Shown here one piece after another: positions 26,035 to 35,351 of a stretch of 64,000 nt of DNA. The DNA lies in assembly GCF_019263805.1 (NCBI RefSeq), contig NZ_CP079195.1:623501-687500 (forward strand), given 5' to 3'. The stretch comes from Polaribacter sp. NJDZ03. GTDB taxonomy: Bacteria; Bacteroidota; Bacteroidia; Flavobacteriales; Flavobacteriaceae. Numbering within the stretch: position 1 is the first letter of the stretch; the number at the start of each line of letters is the position of its first letter. The notes beneath the pieces were generated by a model. The model saw only the letters and a program-made list of their open reading frames with translations, ran no database searches and was not told the origin of the DNA. The translations under genes were made by a program, and so were the position numbers.

Positions 26035-28563
26035 CTACACCTCTTTTCTCAGCACCTCCAATGGAGGACTTTTTAAAACCGATTTTAAATTACTCAAACC
26101 AATCAATACCACTAAAAGTGTAATTCCTGGTAGAAAAACTAAAAACGGAATAGCAGACGGAATAAAAGGTTCTTTAAATATAAAAGTAGCCAATAATTGA
26201 CTTCCTATTAAAGACAATAAAATCCCCGTTAAACTACCCAAAACACCTAAATAGACATATTCTAAAGCGGTTATTTGTAAAATTTGTTTGCTTTTTGCTC
26301 CTAAAGTTCTTAGCAATACACTTTCTTTAATTCGTTGGTATTTGCTATTTCTAACAGAACCGATCAACACAATAAAACCTGTTAAAATGCTAAAAAATGC
26401 CATAAAATTAATGATCCAAGAGATTTTATCTAAAATTTCTTCTACAAGACTAAAAACCTGACGTAAATCTAAAATAGTAACATTCGGAAATTCTTTCACT
26501 AAAGTTCTTTGTAACTCTGCAGAACCTTCTTTATTTGGCACGTGTGTAGTCATTACGTTAAATTGAGGTGCATTTTCTAGAACTCCCGTTGGAAACAAAA
26601 TCATAAAATTAACTTTCATGCTGGTCCAATCTACTTTTCTAATACTCCCTACAATGGTTTCCATTAACACCCCTTGAATGTTAAAAACAATTGGATCTCC
26701 TACTTTTAAATTACCATCTTCAGCTAAATTATCTGAAATGGAAATTTCTACAGGTACTCCTTTCATCCTTTTTCCTATCCACTCCCCTTCTATAATCTCT
26801 TCTGTTTCCGCAAGTTCTTCTCTATAAGTAACTCTAAATTCTCTGTTTAAAATCCTTTTTTGCATTTTAATAGTAGAATCTTTACGAATCTCGTTTACGG
26901 TTTTTCCATGAATGCTTTGCATGCGCATGGTAATAATTGGTATGTTATTAATTACTTCTAATCCTTTACTAGAAAAAGTTTCTAAAATAGCAGTTTCCTG
27001 CTTTTTTTGTACATCTATTAAAATGATATTTGCATCATTCTTTTTATTTTCTATGGATGTTTTTGCTAGTAAAATATCTTTGGTAAAATAGAGTGTACTT
27101 ATTAGAAATGTACCCAAACCAATGGCTAAAACAAGTACCATAGTTTGGTTATTCGGTCTAAATAAATTTAATAAACTTTGACGTTTAGTATATCCCCAAG
27201 AACTTGGGAAGAATTTTTTAATCAACTTTATAAAAAGGTTGGCAACACCTGCCATAATTGCAAATGTGATAAAAATACCTACGGTAAAAATTAATCCGTT
27301 TACGGCATCTTTTAACATCCAAAAAGAAAACAAATAGATAAAAAGTAAAATTGCCAACACTACTGCAATTTGTGCTTTTTTAGGTTTTTGTAAATTATCT
27401 TCAGAACCTCTTAAAACCTCTAAAGGAGATACATACCAAGTGCCTAACAAGGGTAATAATGCAAATAAAACAGACATTAAAACCCCCAAAGTAACTCCCA
27501 TTATTATTGGTTGAGCAGAAATTGAGATAGCTACATTAAAAGGTAAAAAATCTTGTAAAAGATACGGAAAAGCATATTGTAAACTAACCCCAATGGTAGC
27601 ACCAATTAAACCACCAATCAACCCAATACCTATAATTTGTATCAAATAAATTAAAAAAGTTTGCTTTCTAGTAGCTCCTAAGCATTTTAAAATTGCTACA
27701 TTTTTTAGTTTTTCTTTAATATAAATATGTACAGAACTTGCAATACCAATACAGCCTAATAAAAGAGCTATAAAAGCAACTAAATTTAAAAACCTACTCA
27801 CATTATCATACCTTCTTCCCAAACGTTCACTAGTACTTGTATGTGTATCTAAATCTGCATTTTCTGTTTTAAGAATAGGATCTATATTTTTATCTAAAGC
27901 AACTAAATCTATTGCTGAATCTTTAAAAAAGTATTGATATTCTTTTCTACTTCCCAATTGTAATAAACCAGTTTCTTCTACAAACCGAAACGGAATTAAA
28001 ACCGCTGGTGCCACAGAAGAGGAAATTGCTGTAGTACCCGGAATTGATTTTAAAGCACCAGTAATTACAAACGTAGTTTTACCTAATTTAATAGAATCTC
28101 CTGGGTTTAAATTGTATTGTAAAAGCAAGGTAGCATCTACCAAAGCGCCTCCTAATTCTTGATATTTTACACCAGCTTCTTCAGGTTCGGTTAATAAATC
28201 TCCGTAAAACGGAAAATTGCCTTCCATAGCCCTAACTTTCACTAATTTTGTCTCATTATTTTTAGGAAAAGCAGCCATAGAAACAAAGTTGACTTCAGAG
28301 GCATCTGCTCCTAAAGAATCTATAATAGCTAATACTTTTTCTGATGGAATTTGTTTGCTATCAATAATAAAATCGGCTCCCATTAAGGATTTCGATTGTA
28401 GCTTTATGTTTTGCTTTAAATTGTCACTAAACAACTGAATGGAAACCACGGCTGCAATACCTAAAATAATAGATGCCATAAAAAGCATTAACCTAGAAAG
28501 GCTTGCTTTTCCATCTCTCCAAGCCATTTTTAATAGCCACTTAAAATTTACTTTTGAAGTCAT
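26035..28563 (-). CDS. ABC transporter permease, YbbP-like (two FtsX domains)
   Basis: 842 residues from the ATG at 28563 (MTSKVNFKWLLKMAWRD), one base after the ATPase stop; the frame is open further upstream but that part lies in the ATPase gene. It has an N-terminal helix, a periplasmic MacB-PCD-like domain, a cluster of membrane helices at ~245-400, a middle pair near 420-470, a second periplasmic domain, and a final FtsX domain (RNSKYQRIKESVLLRTLGA). With the YbbA-like ATPase and a divergent GDSL esterase it reproduces the E. coli ybbA-ybbP-tesA neighbourhood. Substrate unknown; probably lipid-related. Confidence 0.9.
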   Translation of the reverse strand: MTSKVNFKWLLKMAWRDGKASLSRLMLFMASIILGIAAVVSIQLFSDNLKQNIKLQSKSLMGADFIIDSKQIPSEKVLAIIDSLGADASEVNFVSMAAFPKNNETKLVKVRAMEGNFPFYGDLLTEPEEAGVKYQELGGALVDATLLLQYNLNPGDSIKLGKTTFVITGALKSIPGTTAISSSVAPAVLIPFRFVEETGLLQLGSRKEYQYFFKDSAIDLVALDKNIDPILKTENADLDTHTSTSERLGRRYDNVSRFLNLVAFIALLLGCIGIASSVHIYIKEKLKNVAILKCLGATRKQTFLIYLIQIIGIGLIGGLIGATIGVSLQYAFPYLLQDFLPFNVAISISAQPIIMGVTLGVLMSVLFALLPLLGTWYVSPLEVLRGSEDNLQKPKKAQIAVVLAILLFIYLFSFWMLKDAVNGLIFTVGIFITFAIMAGVANLFIKLIKKFFPSSWGYTKRQSLLNLFRPNNQTMVLVLAIGLGTFLISTLYFTKDILLAKTSIENKKNDANIILIDVQKKQETAILETFSSKGLEVINNIPIITMRMQSIHGKTVNEIRKDSTIKMQKRILNREFRVTYREELAETEEIIEGEWIGKRMKGVPVEISISDNLAEDGNLKVGDPIVFNIQGVLMETIVGSIRKVDWTSMKVNFMILFPTGVLENAPQFNVMTTHVPNKEGSAELQRTLVKEFPNVTILDLRQVFSLVEEILDKISWIINFMAFFSILTGFIVLIGSVRNSKYQRIKESVLLRTLGAKSKQILQITALEYVYLGVLGSLTGILLSLIGSQLLATFIFKEPFIPSAIPFLVFLPGITLLVVLIGLSNLKSVLKSPPLEVLRKEV

Positions 28564-28564
28564 T

Positions 28565-29260
28565 TTACGCATTAATAGTGTTGGTTTTTTCGTTAGAAAT
28601 AATCTTACCACCTTTTAATCGTAAAATTTGTTGCGTTCGGTTTGCCAAATCTAAATCGTGTGTAATAATAATTAAAGTCGTACCCGCTTCTTTGTTCAAT
28701 TCAAATAATAATTGAATGACCTTTTCGCCAGTTTCTTCATCTAAATTACCAGTTGGTTCATCTGCAAACAAAATAGAAGGTCTATTAGCAAAAGCTCTTG
28801 CCAACGCTACTCTTTGCTGCTCTCCACCAGATAATTGAGATGGATAATGGTGTAAACGATCTGCTAAACCTACTTTTTCTAACAATGCTATTCCAAATTT
28901 AGCTGCATTTTTTTCGCCTTGTAATTCCAAAGGAACAATCACGTTTTCTAAAGCCGTTAAGGTGGGCAATAATTGAAAATTTTGAAAAATAAACCCCACT
29001 TCTTTGTTACGTAATGCGGCGCGTTCATCTTCATTTAAGCCTTGTAAAGAGCTACCGCATAACTCAATAGTTCCAGCTGTTGGATAATCTAAACCTGCGC
29101 ACAAACCTAATAACGTAGTTTTTCCACTTCCAGAAGGACCTACAATAGAGAAAATACTCCCTTTTTCTACTTCAAATGAGATATTGCTAATTACTGTTAA
29201 TTTTTTAGAACCACTCGTATAAGTTTTCTCTAAATCATTAATCTTTAATATATTTGACAT
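28565..29260 (-). CDS. ABC transporter ATP-binding protein, YbbA-like
   Basis: 231 residues. Walker [11 protein letters not shown], signature [19 protein letters not shown], Walker [17 protein letters not shown], and switch ITHDLDLA. Pairs with the YbbP-like permease immediately downstream. Divergent from the GDSL esterase by 33 nt. Confidence 0.93.
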   Translation of the reverse strand: MSNILKINDLEKTYTSGSKKLTVISNISFEVEKGSIFSIVGPSGSGKTTLLGLCAGLDYPTAGTIELCGSSLQGLNEDERAALRNKEVGFIFQNFQLLPTLTALENVIVPLELQGEKNAAKFGIALLEKVGLADRLHHYPSQLSGGEQQRVALARAFANRPSILFADEPTGNLDEETGEKVIQLLFELNKEAGTTLIIITHDLDLANRTQQILRLKGGKIISNEKTNTINA

Positions 29261-29293
29261 TACTTTTATTTAATTTTTTACTAAAATATTCCG

Positions 29294-30031
29294 ATGTTGA
29301 AAAATAATCAATTGCTCATACATATCAACAATTTATCTCAAAAGGTTTTCTTAAAATTTTGTTGCATTTTTTTACTGATATTCATATTCTCTTGCAAACA
29401 AGATGCTTCTAAAAAAGCAACAAATGCAGAAACAACGACTGCTGATACTGAAATAAATCAGACTGAAAATAGTAGTGTAAAAACAATTGTATTTTTTGGT
29501 GATAGTTTAACTGCGGGCTATGGTTTAGAAGATGTAAATGATGCTTATCCTGGAATCATTCAGCAGAAAATAGATGCTTTACAATTAAATTATAGCATTG
29601 TAAATTCTGGAGTTAGTGGAGAAACTACATCGGGTGGAAAAAATAGAATTGATTGGGTGCTGAATCAAAAACCTACTATTTTCATATTAGAATTAGGTGC
29701 AAATGATGGTTTAAGAGGTGTGCCGTTAAAGCAGTCTAAAGAAAATTTACAAGATATTATAGATGCTGTTAAAAAGAAGTATCCAGATACAATTATTGTG
29801 TTAGCTGGAATGCAAATTCCACCAAATATGGGACAAGATTATACCACTGAATTTAAAAATATGTTTCCTGATTTGGCTACAAAAAATGATTTATATTTAA
29901 TTCCTTTTTTATTAGAGGATGTTGGTGGTATCTCAGATTTAAATCAAAAAGATGGCATTCACCCAACAAAAGAAGGACATCAAATATTGGCTAAAAATGT
30001 GTGGTCTGTTTTAAAACCAATTTTAAAATAA
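29294..30031 (+). CDS. SGNH/GDSL arylesterase lipoprotein, TesA-like
   Basis: 245 residues. A lipoprotein signal ends at Cys34 (FIFSC); a low-complexity Thr/Ala/Glu linker follows. The SGNH blocks are FFGDSLTAGYG (Ser71), SGVSGETTSGG, GANDGLRG and DGIHPTKEGH (Asp/His). Members hydrolyse acyl esters, including acyl-CoA and lysophospholipids. Unlike E. coli TesA it is a lipoprotein. Followed by a small lipoprotein gene and pepT on the same strand. Confidence 0.92.
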   Translation: MLKNNQLLIHINNLSQKVFLKFCCIFLLIFIFSCKQDASKKATNAETTTADTEINQTENSSVKTIVFFGDSLTAGYGLEDVNDAYPGIIQQKIDALQLNYSIVNSGVSGETTSGGKNRIDWVLNQKPTIFILELGANDGLRGVPLKQSKENLQDIIDAVKKKYPDTIIVLAGMQIPPNMGQDYTTEFKNMFPDLATKNDLYLIPFLLEDVGGISDLNQKDGIHPTKEGHQILAKNVWSVLKPILK

Positions 30032-30061
30032 AGTGATATTTAAAACCTCTAAATATTTTTC

Positions 30062-30619
30062 ATGAAGAATATTCTTTTCATAATACTCGCTTCACTAGTC
30101 TTTTTTTCCTGTTCAGATCAAACAGAAATTAGCAAACACTTTAATTGTAAACCCACTACTTTTAACAATTTAGAAGAAGTAAAAGACGTTAAGAATTTGT
30201 TTTCTATAGAGATACCAAAAACATGGAAAACGAATCTGTATTATGACGACATTCAATCTTCTATTTACACTGCAGACACTACCAAACAATTAACAGAAAC
30301 TTTGCTTTTAGATGTTACATTTATCAATAAAAGTATTAATTTTGATACGTCTTTTAAACTGGAACGAGCGCAAGAAGATATCTCAAAAAGTCTTATCAAC
30401 ATAAAATCTGAAGAGACTAATTTTTTAGAAAAACCTTCGTATTACACAGTTTCAAAAGGAAAAAAAGGAAAATTTGACTACCAAGTTTGCCATGTATTTA
30501 TAAAAATAAACGATCAAAACTTTATACTTGCAAAGGCAGAAGTTTATGGAGATTCTTTAGTGAATAAAAGATTATGTGAGGCGCTTACATTGATGAAAAA
30601 ATTAAAAAACATTCAATAA
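30062..30619 (+). CDS. Small lipoprotein of unknown function
   Basis: 185 residues; lipobox FFSC at Cys17. The mature part resembles PsbP/MOG1-like stress-protein folds (FSIEIPKTWKTNLYYDDIQSSIYTAD), but no family is firmly recognised. It starts 30 nt after the esterase and ends 1 nt before pepT, so it is co-transcribed with them. Confidence 0.75.
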   Translation: MKNILFIILASLVFFSCSDQTEISKHFNCKPTTFNNLEEVKDVKNLFSIEIPKTWKTNLYYDDIQSSIYTADTTKQLTETLLLDVTFINKSINFDTSFKLERAQEDISKSLINIKSEETNFLEKPSYYTVSKGKKGKFDYQVCHVFIKINDQNFILAKAEVYGDSLVNKRLCEALTLMKKLKNIQ

Positions 30620-30620
30620 A

Positions 30621-31862
30621 ATGATTGAAAAACAACATATTACCGATAGATTTATAAAATACGTAACGATTGACACAGAGTCAGACCCTAACAATGCTGC
30701 TTTTCCGAGTACCGAAAAACAGTGGGATTTAGCCAATGTATTAGTTGAAGAGCTAAAACAAATTGGTATGAAAGAGGTAGATTTAGATGCCAATTGCTAC
30801 ATTATGGCAACTTTACCAAGTAATTTAGATTATGAAGTGCCAACCATTGGTTTTGTTGCGCATATAGATACAAGTCCAGATTTTTCAGGTAAAAATGTAA
30901 AACCTCAAATTGTAGAAAATTATCAAGGCAATAATATTATTTTAAATGTAGAGGAAAACATCGTTTTATCGCCAGATTATTTTGATGATTTATTGCAATA
31001 TAAAGGTCAGACTTTAATTACAACGGATGGTACTACTCTTTTAGGTGCAGATGACAAAGCCGGAGTTACAGAAATTGTAACCGCTATGGAATACCTAATT
31101 CAGCATCCAGAAATTAAACACGGTAAAATTAGAATTTGCTTTACTCCAGATGAAGAAGTTGGTAAAGGAGCTCACATGTTTGATGTGGATAAATTTGGTG
31201 CAGAATGGGCATACACCATGGATGGAAGTCAGATTGGAGAATTAGAATATGAGAATTTTAATGCTGCCGGAGCAATCGTAACCATTACTGGTAAAATTGT
31301 ACACCCAGGATATGCAAAAGGTAAAATGATCAATTCTATGCTCATTGCGAATGAATTTATTACAGCGCTTCCAACAAACGAGATTCCGCAAAGAACAGAA
31401 GGTTATGAAGGTTTTTTCCATTTACATGACATCAATGGAAATGTAGAAAAAACAGTTTTAGAATACATTGTAAGAGATCATGATTTAGATTTATTTGAAA
31501 AAAGAAAAAATTTAATACAAAAAATTGCGTTAGACTTTAATACAAAATACAATCAAGATTTAATTGAAGTTACTATTAAAGATCAGTACTTTAATATGAA
31601 AGAAAAAATTACTCCAGTTATGCATATTGTAGATATTGCAGAAGAAGTAATGACAGATTTAGGAATTACACCTTTAATTAAAGCAATTCGTGGTGGTACA
31701 GATGGTTCTCAATTATCTTTTAAAGGTTTGCCTTGTCCTAATATTTTTGCTGGCGGACATAATTTTCATGGTAGATATGAGTATGTACCTGTAGAGTCTA
31801 TGGTAAAAGCAACAGAAGTGATTATAGGAATTGCAGAAAAAATTTCTGTGAAATTTGCATAA
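30621..31862 (+). CDS. pepT: Peptidase T (tripeptide aminopeptidase)
   Basis: 413 residues, normal length. M20-family metal ligands and catalytic residues are visible in VAHIDTSPDFSG, LGADDKAGVTEI and CFTPDEEVGKGA; the C-terminal ligand is in GGHNFHGRYE. It removes the N-terminal residue from tripeptides in the cytoplasm with two zinc ions. Immediately follows the small lipoprotein gene. Confidence 0.96.
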   Translation: MIEKQHITDRFIKYVTIDTESDPNNAAFPSTEKQWDLANVLVEELKQIGMKEVDLDANCYIMATLPSNLDYEVPTIGFVAHIDTSPDFSGKNVKPQIVENYQGNNIILNVEENIVLSPDYFDDLLQYKGQTLITTDGTTLLGADDKAGVTEIVTAMEYLIQHPEIKHGKIRICFTPDEEVGKGAHMFDVDKFGAEWAYTMDGSQIGELEYENFNAAGAIVTITGKIVHPGYAKGKMINSMLIANEFITALPTNEIPQRTEGYEGFFHLHDINGNVEKTVLEYIVRDHDLDLFEKRKNLIQKIALDFNTKYNQDLIEVTIKDQYFNMKEKITPVMHIVDIAEEVMTDLGITPLIKAIRGGTDGSQLSFKGLPCPNIFAGGHNFHGRYEYVPVESMVKATEVIIGIAEKISVKFA

Positions 31863-31869
31863 AAAAAAA

Positions 31870-31893
31870 GAGTCTTCAGTATCCTGAAGACTC
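31870..31893 (-). terminator. Terminator for the acyltransferase gene
   Basis: Stem GAGTCTTCAG / CTGAAGACTC with a 4-nt loop. The U-run is present only for minus-strand transcripts (the A9 tract at 31861-31869), so it serves the gene at 32012-32551 although it abuts pepT. Confidence 0.88.
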
Positions 31894-32011
31894 AATATCA
31901 TAGCATGATACTATTTGCGTAACATATTTCTTAAAAATAAAGCCCCTAATCTCTATCAATAATTATATGTAACGCACAAATATAAACTTTTTTATAAAAC
32001 AAACCAAATAA

Positions 32012-32551
32012 TTAAAATAATTCAGGGTTTTTCCCCTTTACGTCTTTAAAAAACGAGTGAAACACCTCAAAATCAGCATCTATACTTGCTGTTGTATAAT
32101 AAGGATTAGATATTTTTATCTTCTTATTTTTAAAGTCTAAGGTTGCCATAACGATCGGAACATTTGCTCCTTTTGCAATATAGTAGAACCCTGTTTTCCA
32201 TTTATCTACTTTTTTTCGGGTTCCTTCAGGCGAAATACCTAATCTAAATTCTTCCTTAGTATTAAACACATCAATAACGGCATCTACCATATTTGTGCTT
32301 TGAGTTCTATCTACAGGGGTACCACCTAGTGCTTTAAATAAAAAACCAAAAGGCCCTTTAAAAAGTGATGATTTACCAATAAAATGAACCATTGTTCCAG
32401 AAGACATTCTAGATAAAATTGCTATTGGAAAATCTAACCAACTAGTATGTGGTGCTGCGATTACAACATATTTTTTAGGCTCTTTAGGAAAATCGTTTTC
32501 TAGTTTCCATCCTAATATGGTAAATAATATAAATCTTGCAATTGTTTTCAT
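32012..32551 (-). CDS. 1-acylglycerol-3-phosphate acyltransferase-like protein (PlsC family)
   Basis: 179 residues. The acyltransferase HX4D motif is HTSWLD (H35-D40); the substrate-binding block is SPEGTRKK at ~110 and a GGTPVDR motif lies between. It is short, like the flavobacterial glycerol acyltransferase group acting on lysophospholipids or related lipids. Terminated at 31870-31893. Confidence 0.88.
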   Translation of the reverse strand: MKTIARFILFTILGWKLENDFPKEPKKYVVIAAPHTSWLDFPIAILSRMSSGTMVHFIGKSSLFKGPFGFLFKALGGTPVDRTQSTNMVDAVIDVFNTKEEFRLGISPEGTRKKVDKWKTGFYYIAKGANVPIVMATLDFKNKKIKISNPYYTTASIDADFEVFHSFFKDVKGKNPELF

Positions 32552-32583
32552 TTCATTCTTTAATCAAAGAACAAAATTAAGCT

Positions 32584-33327
32584 TTATTTATCTTTAGTAT
32601 CAGAATTATGTAGAACTTTTGTTTCATAGGGTTGAATATCTGTAAAACATTTTGCTGGTAAATAAATTTCGCTAAACTTCATTTGGTTAGAATTAAACCA
32701 TTTTACTTTGTATAAAACTTCTGATACTACTTTTTTTACATCACCATTAGGATAAAATAAATTATCATGATTTTCTTTTTTTATACCACATAAAATAAAT
32801 TCTGGTGTTGAATAATTAACAACATATTGTATGGTTTCTTTTCTTTGAAAACCATTATTTTTCTTTTCAGATATAATATCTCTGGTTGATTTTATAGAAC
32901 TTCTTTTTTTAAAAATTTCAAACTTCTTAGTTTTGAAATAAATAATATTACCATAATTATATTTGGGAACTTTATATTCTGAAGCTTCTTTAATTAGAGA
33001 TTTATAATCTGATTCTTTAGATTTTGTTTCACCATCCATTTTTGCTATAAAAATCTCTTTATAACTAGTTATCATTGATTCATAAAGAATAACTTCTTTA
33101 AACTCCGTCTTATTATCATCAAAAAAAACACATGTATATTTTACTCTTTCTGCAATTTGTTCTCCTGTAACATCATCTGCTACTTTCCTTTTTTCATCTT
33201 CAATAAAAACCTCTTTTACAACCATAAAAGGAGGAACTAATTTTCCATCACCTTTAATCATAAAATCATATAATAAAGGATGAGATTTAAAGGTAACAAT
33301 ACAACCTATAGGATATTTATTTTTCAT
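32584..33327 (-). CDS. Conserved hypothetical protein
   Basis: 247 residues, no signal peptide or membrane segment. It begins MKNKYPIGCIVTFKSHPLL and contains repeated beta-rich stretches with Lys/Glu, including YTCVFFDDNKTEFKE and LYKVKWFNSNQMKFSEIYLP, which resemble each other and may be two copies of an SH3-like small barrel. No catalytic motif is seen. Thirty-two bases upstream of the acyltransferase gene, so possibly co-transcribed. Confidence 0.65.
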   Translation of the reverse strand: MKNKYPIGCIVTFKSHPLLYDFMIKGDGKLVPPFMVVKEVFIEDEKRKVADDVTGEQIAERVKYTCVFFDDNKTEFKEVILYESMITSYKEIFIAKMDGETKSKESDYKSLIKEASEYKVPKYNYGNIIYFKTKKFEIFKKRSSIKSTRDIISEKKNNGFQRKETIQYVVNYSTPEFILCGIKKENHDNLFYPNGDVKKVVSEVLYKVKWFNSNQMKFSEIYLPAKCFTDIQPYETKVLHNSDTKDK

Positions 33328-33494
33328 AGTTCTTTTTTCTTTAAAGATAGCTAAAAATCTTATATTTACTTCTAAGTAAGGAAGTTCTTTAGTTATTTTT
33401 AATAAACATTTATTGAGCCATTGTAAATTTTTAATTTCAATTAATTCAGACCTTTTTTAAAGGGATTAATAAATACGTGAATTAGTTTGTAAGT

Positions 33495-33789
33495 ATAATT
33501 CTACACCTAACAAACAATATGTCGACATATTATTTGTTAGCTGTAGAAGCTTAGTTATTACTCCTAAGCAATCTATAAATAACTGGAATAACCCTAAGGG
33601 GTTAGGTCTATTTATTATCATATAGTAAATAAGGTTTAGATTAATAATTAGCTGCATTGATGTCTCTATAGGCAAAGATAAGTTCAATTGCATCGGGAAT
33701 CGTGAACACGGTTAATAGCTCAGTCATTTAATGATGTTACGTTTATTAGATTAAATACCGAGCGAGAACTTCTCTTACTTTTATTAGCT
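33495..33789 (+). ncRNA. Candidate structured RNA upstream of the reverse transcriptase
   Basis: No supported ORF in 33328-33789. Dense inverted repeats occur from 33499: a ~50-nt hairpin (TTCTACA-c-CTAACAAA ... TTTGTTAG-c-TGTAGAA, 33499-33548, with an inner AATATGTC/GACATATT), directly followed by GCTTAG/CTAAGC (33549-33569), then TAACCC-taag-GGGTTA (33589-33604), TATTTA/TAAATA (33609-33631) and a CGT-gaac-ACG hairpin near 33700. A -7-like ttagtttg (33482-33489) precedes the first hairpin by 10 nt. Several defence reverse transcriptases (for example DRT2 and DRT9) use a non-coding RNA encoded immediately upstream, which fits this position and ~295-nt length. Function is inferred. Confidence 0.6.
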
Positions 33790-35301
33790 ATGAAGAAAAA
33801 AGAAAAAGATTGGTTTAAAGATAGAGGTTATCCTCATTTTTCTAATAAGACACCTGTATCTGTTAGAGATAAAGCTGAACATTATGTTTCTAATCCCAAA
33901 AAAGTTGCTAAACATTCCTTTTTACCTTTAATTTTTAAAGAAATAAAGCAACGTAGGTATAAAGAGTCTGAATTTGGAGGTGAATTAAAGCGCTCTCATA
34001 AAAAAACAAAAGAAGGAGTAATAATTTCTAATACTAAAATTAGGGAAATATTATATGCAACTCATATAGACGCACATGTGTATTCTTATTATACTCAAAA
34101 AATTATAACTCCAAAATATGAGTCCTATTTAAATAAAAACAAATTACTTTCAGATGCTATAACAGCTTACAGAAGAATTCAAACTGAAGATAAAGTAAAG
34201 TTTAAAAATAATGTTCATTTTGCTAAAGATGTATTTGATGAGATTAAACAAAGACAAAATTGTGTTGCACTCGTTTTAGATATTGAGAACTTCTTCCCTA
34301 CTCTTAATCATAAAAAGCTAAAATTAGCTTGGGCAAAAATATTAGGAAATAAAACATTACCTAAAGATCATTATAATATTTTTAAAGCTGCGACAAGGTT
34401 TTCTTATGTTAAACTAGACGATTTAAAAACAAAGAATAACCATTTTGATGAGAAGGAATTAGCAAAAAATAAGAAAAGTGGCAAACATACTTTTTTTGAT
34501 AATATTAAAGAACTTTTAGATTCTGATATTATTATTCATAAAAATCAAAAAAAGAATTCAGATAAAAAACTAATTGGAATTCCTCAGGGCTTACCTATTA
34601 GTGCATTGTTAGCGAATATGTACATGTTAGCTTTTGATGAAATTGTAATTAATGAATTATCAGTTAAACACGATGTTTACTATAGAAGGTACTCTGATGA
34701 TATTGTTGTTCTCTGTAAAGAAAATCAAATAGACTTTGTTGAAAAATTCATTATAGATGAAGTTGCAAAAATTGATTTAATAATTTCAGAAGAAAAAACT
34801 GAAATGACATTATTTAAAACTCAGAATAATAGACTTCAATCTTTTAAAATAAGAAAAGACAAAAGTATTCAAGAAAATGTTCCTTTAAATTACTTAGGGT
34901 TTGAGTTTTATGGTTATCAAACTTTAATAAAATCTAAAAATCTTGCACAGTTTTACAGAGAAATGAAACAAACTGTAAAGAGAAAACATAAACGCGTAGA
35001 ACATATTAAAGAAGAAAAACTTTTAGATGAAGCTCCACTTTTTAAGAGGAAACTCTATAGATTATATAGTTTTAAGGGAGTAAAATCAAGAGAGCTTCCT
35101 GCAAAAAGAACTGATTTTGTTAATGGAGTAGCAAAAACTAAATATTTTGATAGAAAATTTAGAGGTAATTATTTAAGATATGCCTATAGAGCTTCAGATG
35201 ATTTAAATGCTCCAGAAATAAAAAGACAATTAAGAAATCATTGGAAAATATTACAAAAAACAATCAAAAAATATGAGTTTTCAAATGTTGATAAAACTTA
35301 A
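33790..35301 (+). CDS. Reverse transcriptase, unknown-group / defence (DRT-like)
   Basis: 503 residues. RT motifs: LDIENFFP at 163-170 (Asp164), GIPQGLPIS at 263-271, and catalytic YSDD at 301-304 (YxDD), followed by a SEEKTEM block and LNYLGFEFYG (motif 7-like). There is no maturase X, HNH or integrase part, so it is not a group II intron; no msr/msd pair is evident, so a retron is not supported. A ~90-residue insertion separates the first and second motifs, and a ~140-residue basic C-terminal region ends in LRNHWKILQKTIKKY. It is solitary, with a structured leader at 33495-33789. This best matches the unknown-group RTs used in phage defence; the exact class (DRT2-like, DRT9-like or other) cannot be resolved here. 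Confidence 0.88.
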   Translation: MKKKEKDWFKDRGYPHFSNKTPVSVRDKAEHYVSNPKKVAKHSFLPLIFKEIKQRRYKESEFGGELKRSHKKTKEGVIISNTKIREILYATHIDAHVYSYYTQKIITPKYESYLNKNKLLSDAITAYRRIQTEDKVKFKNNVHFAKDVFDEIKQRQNCVALVLDIENFFPTLNHKKLKLAWAKILGNKTLPKDHYNIFKAATRFSYVKLDDLKTKNNHFDEKELAKNKKSGKHTFFDNIKELLDSDIIIHKNQKKNSDKKLIGIPQGLPISALLANMYMLAFDEIVINELSVKHDVYYRRYSDDIVVLCKENQIDFVEKFIIDEVAKIDLIISEEKTEMTLFKTQNNRLQSFKIRKDKSIQENVPLNYLGFEFYGYQTLIKSKNLAQFYREMKQTVKRKHKRVEHIKEEKLLDEAPLFKRKLYRLYSFKGVKSRELPAKRTDFVNGVAKTKYFDRKFRGNYLRYAYRASDDLNAPEIKRQLRNHWKILQKTIKKYEFSNVDKT

Positions 35302-35351
35302 TCAACTAAAAAACTGAATTATTTTTTACTTTTACAATACTATAATTTGAT

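Noticed and set aside
33466..33693. 75-residue minus-strand frame upstream of the RT
   Set aside because: No start context or homology; it lies across the strong hairpins, which suggest structured RNA instead.
33790..35301. Group II intron or retron
   Set aside because: No maturase or HNH domain, no intron ends, and no recognisable msr-msd inverted-repeat pair at the gene's start.
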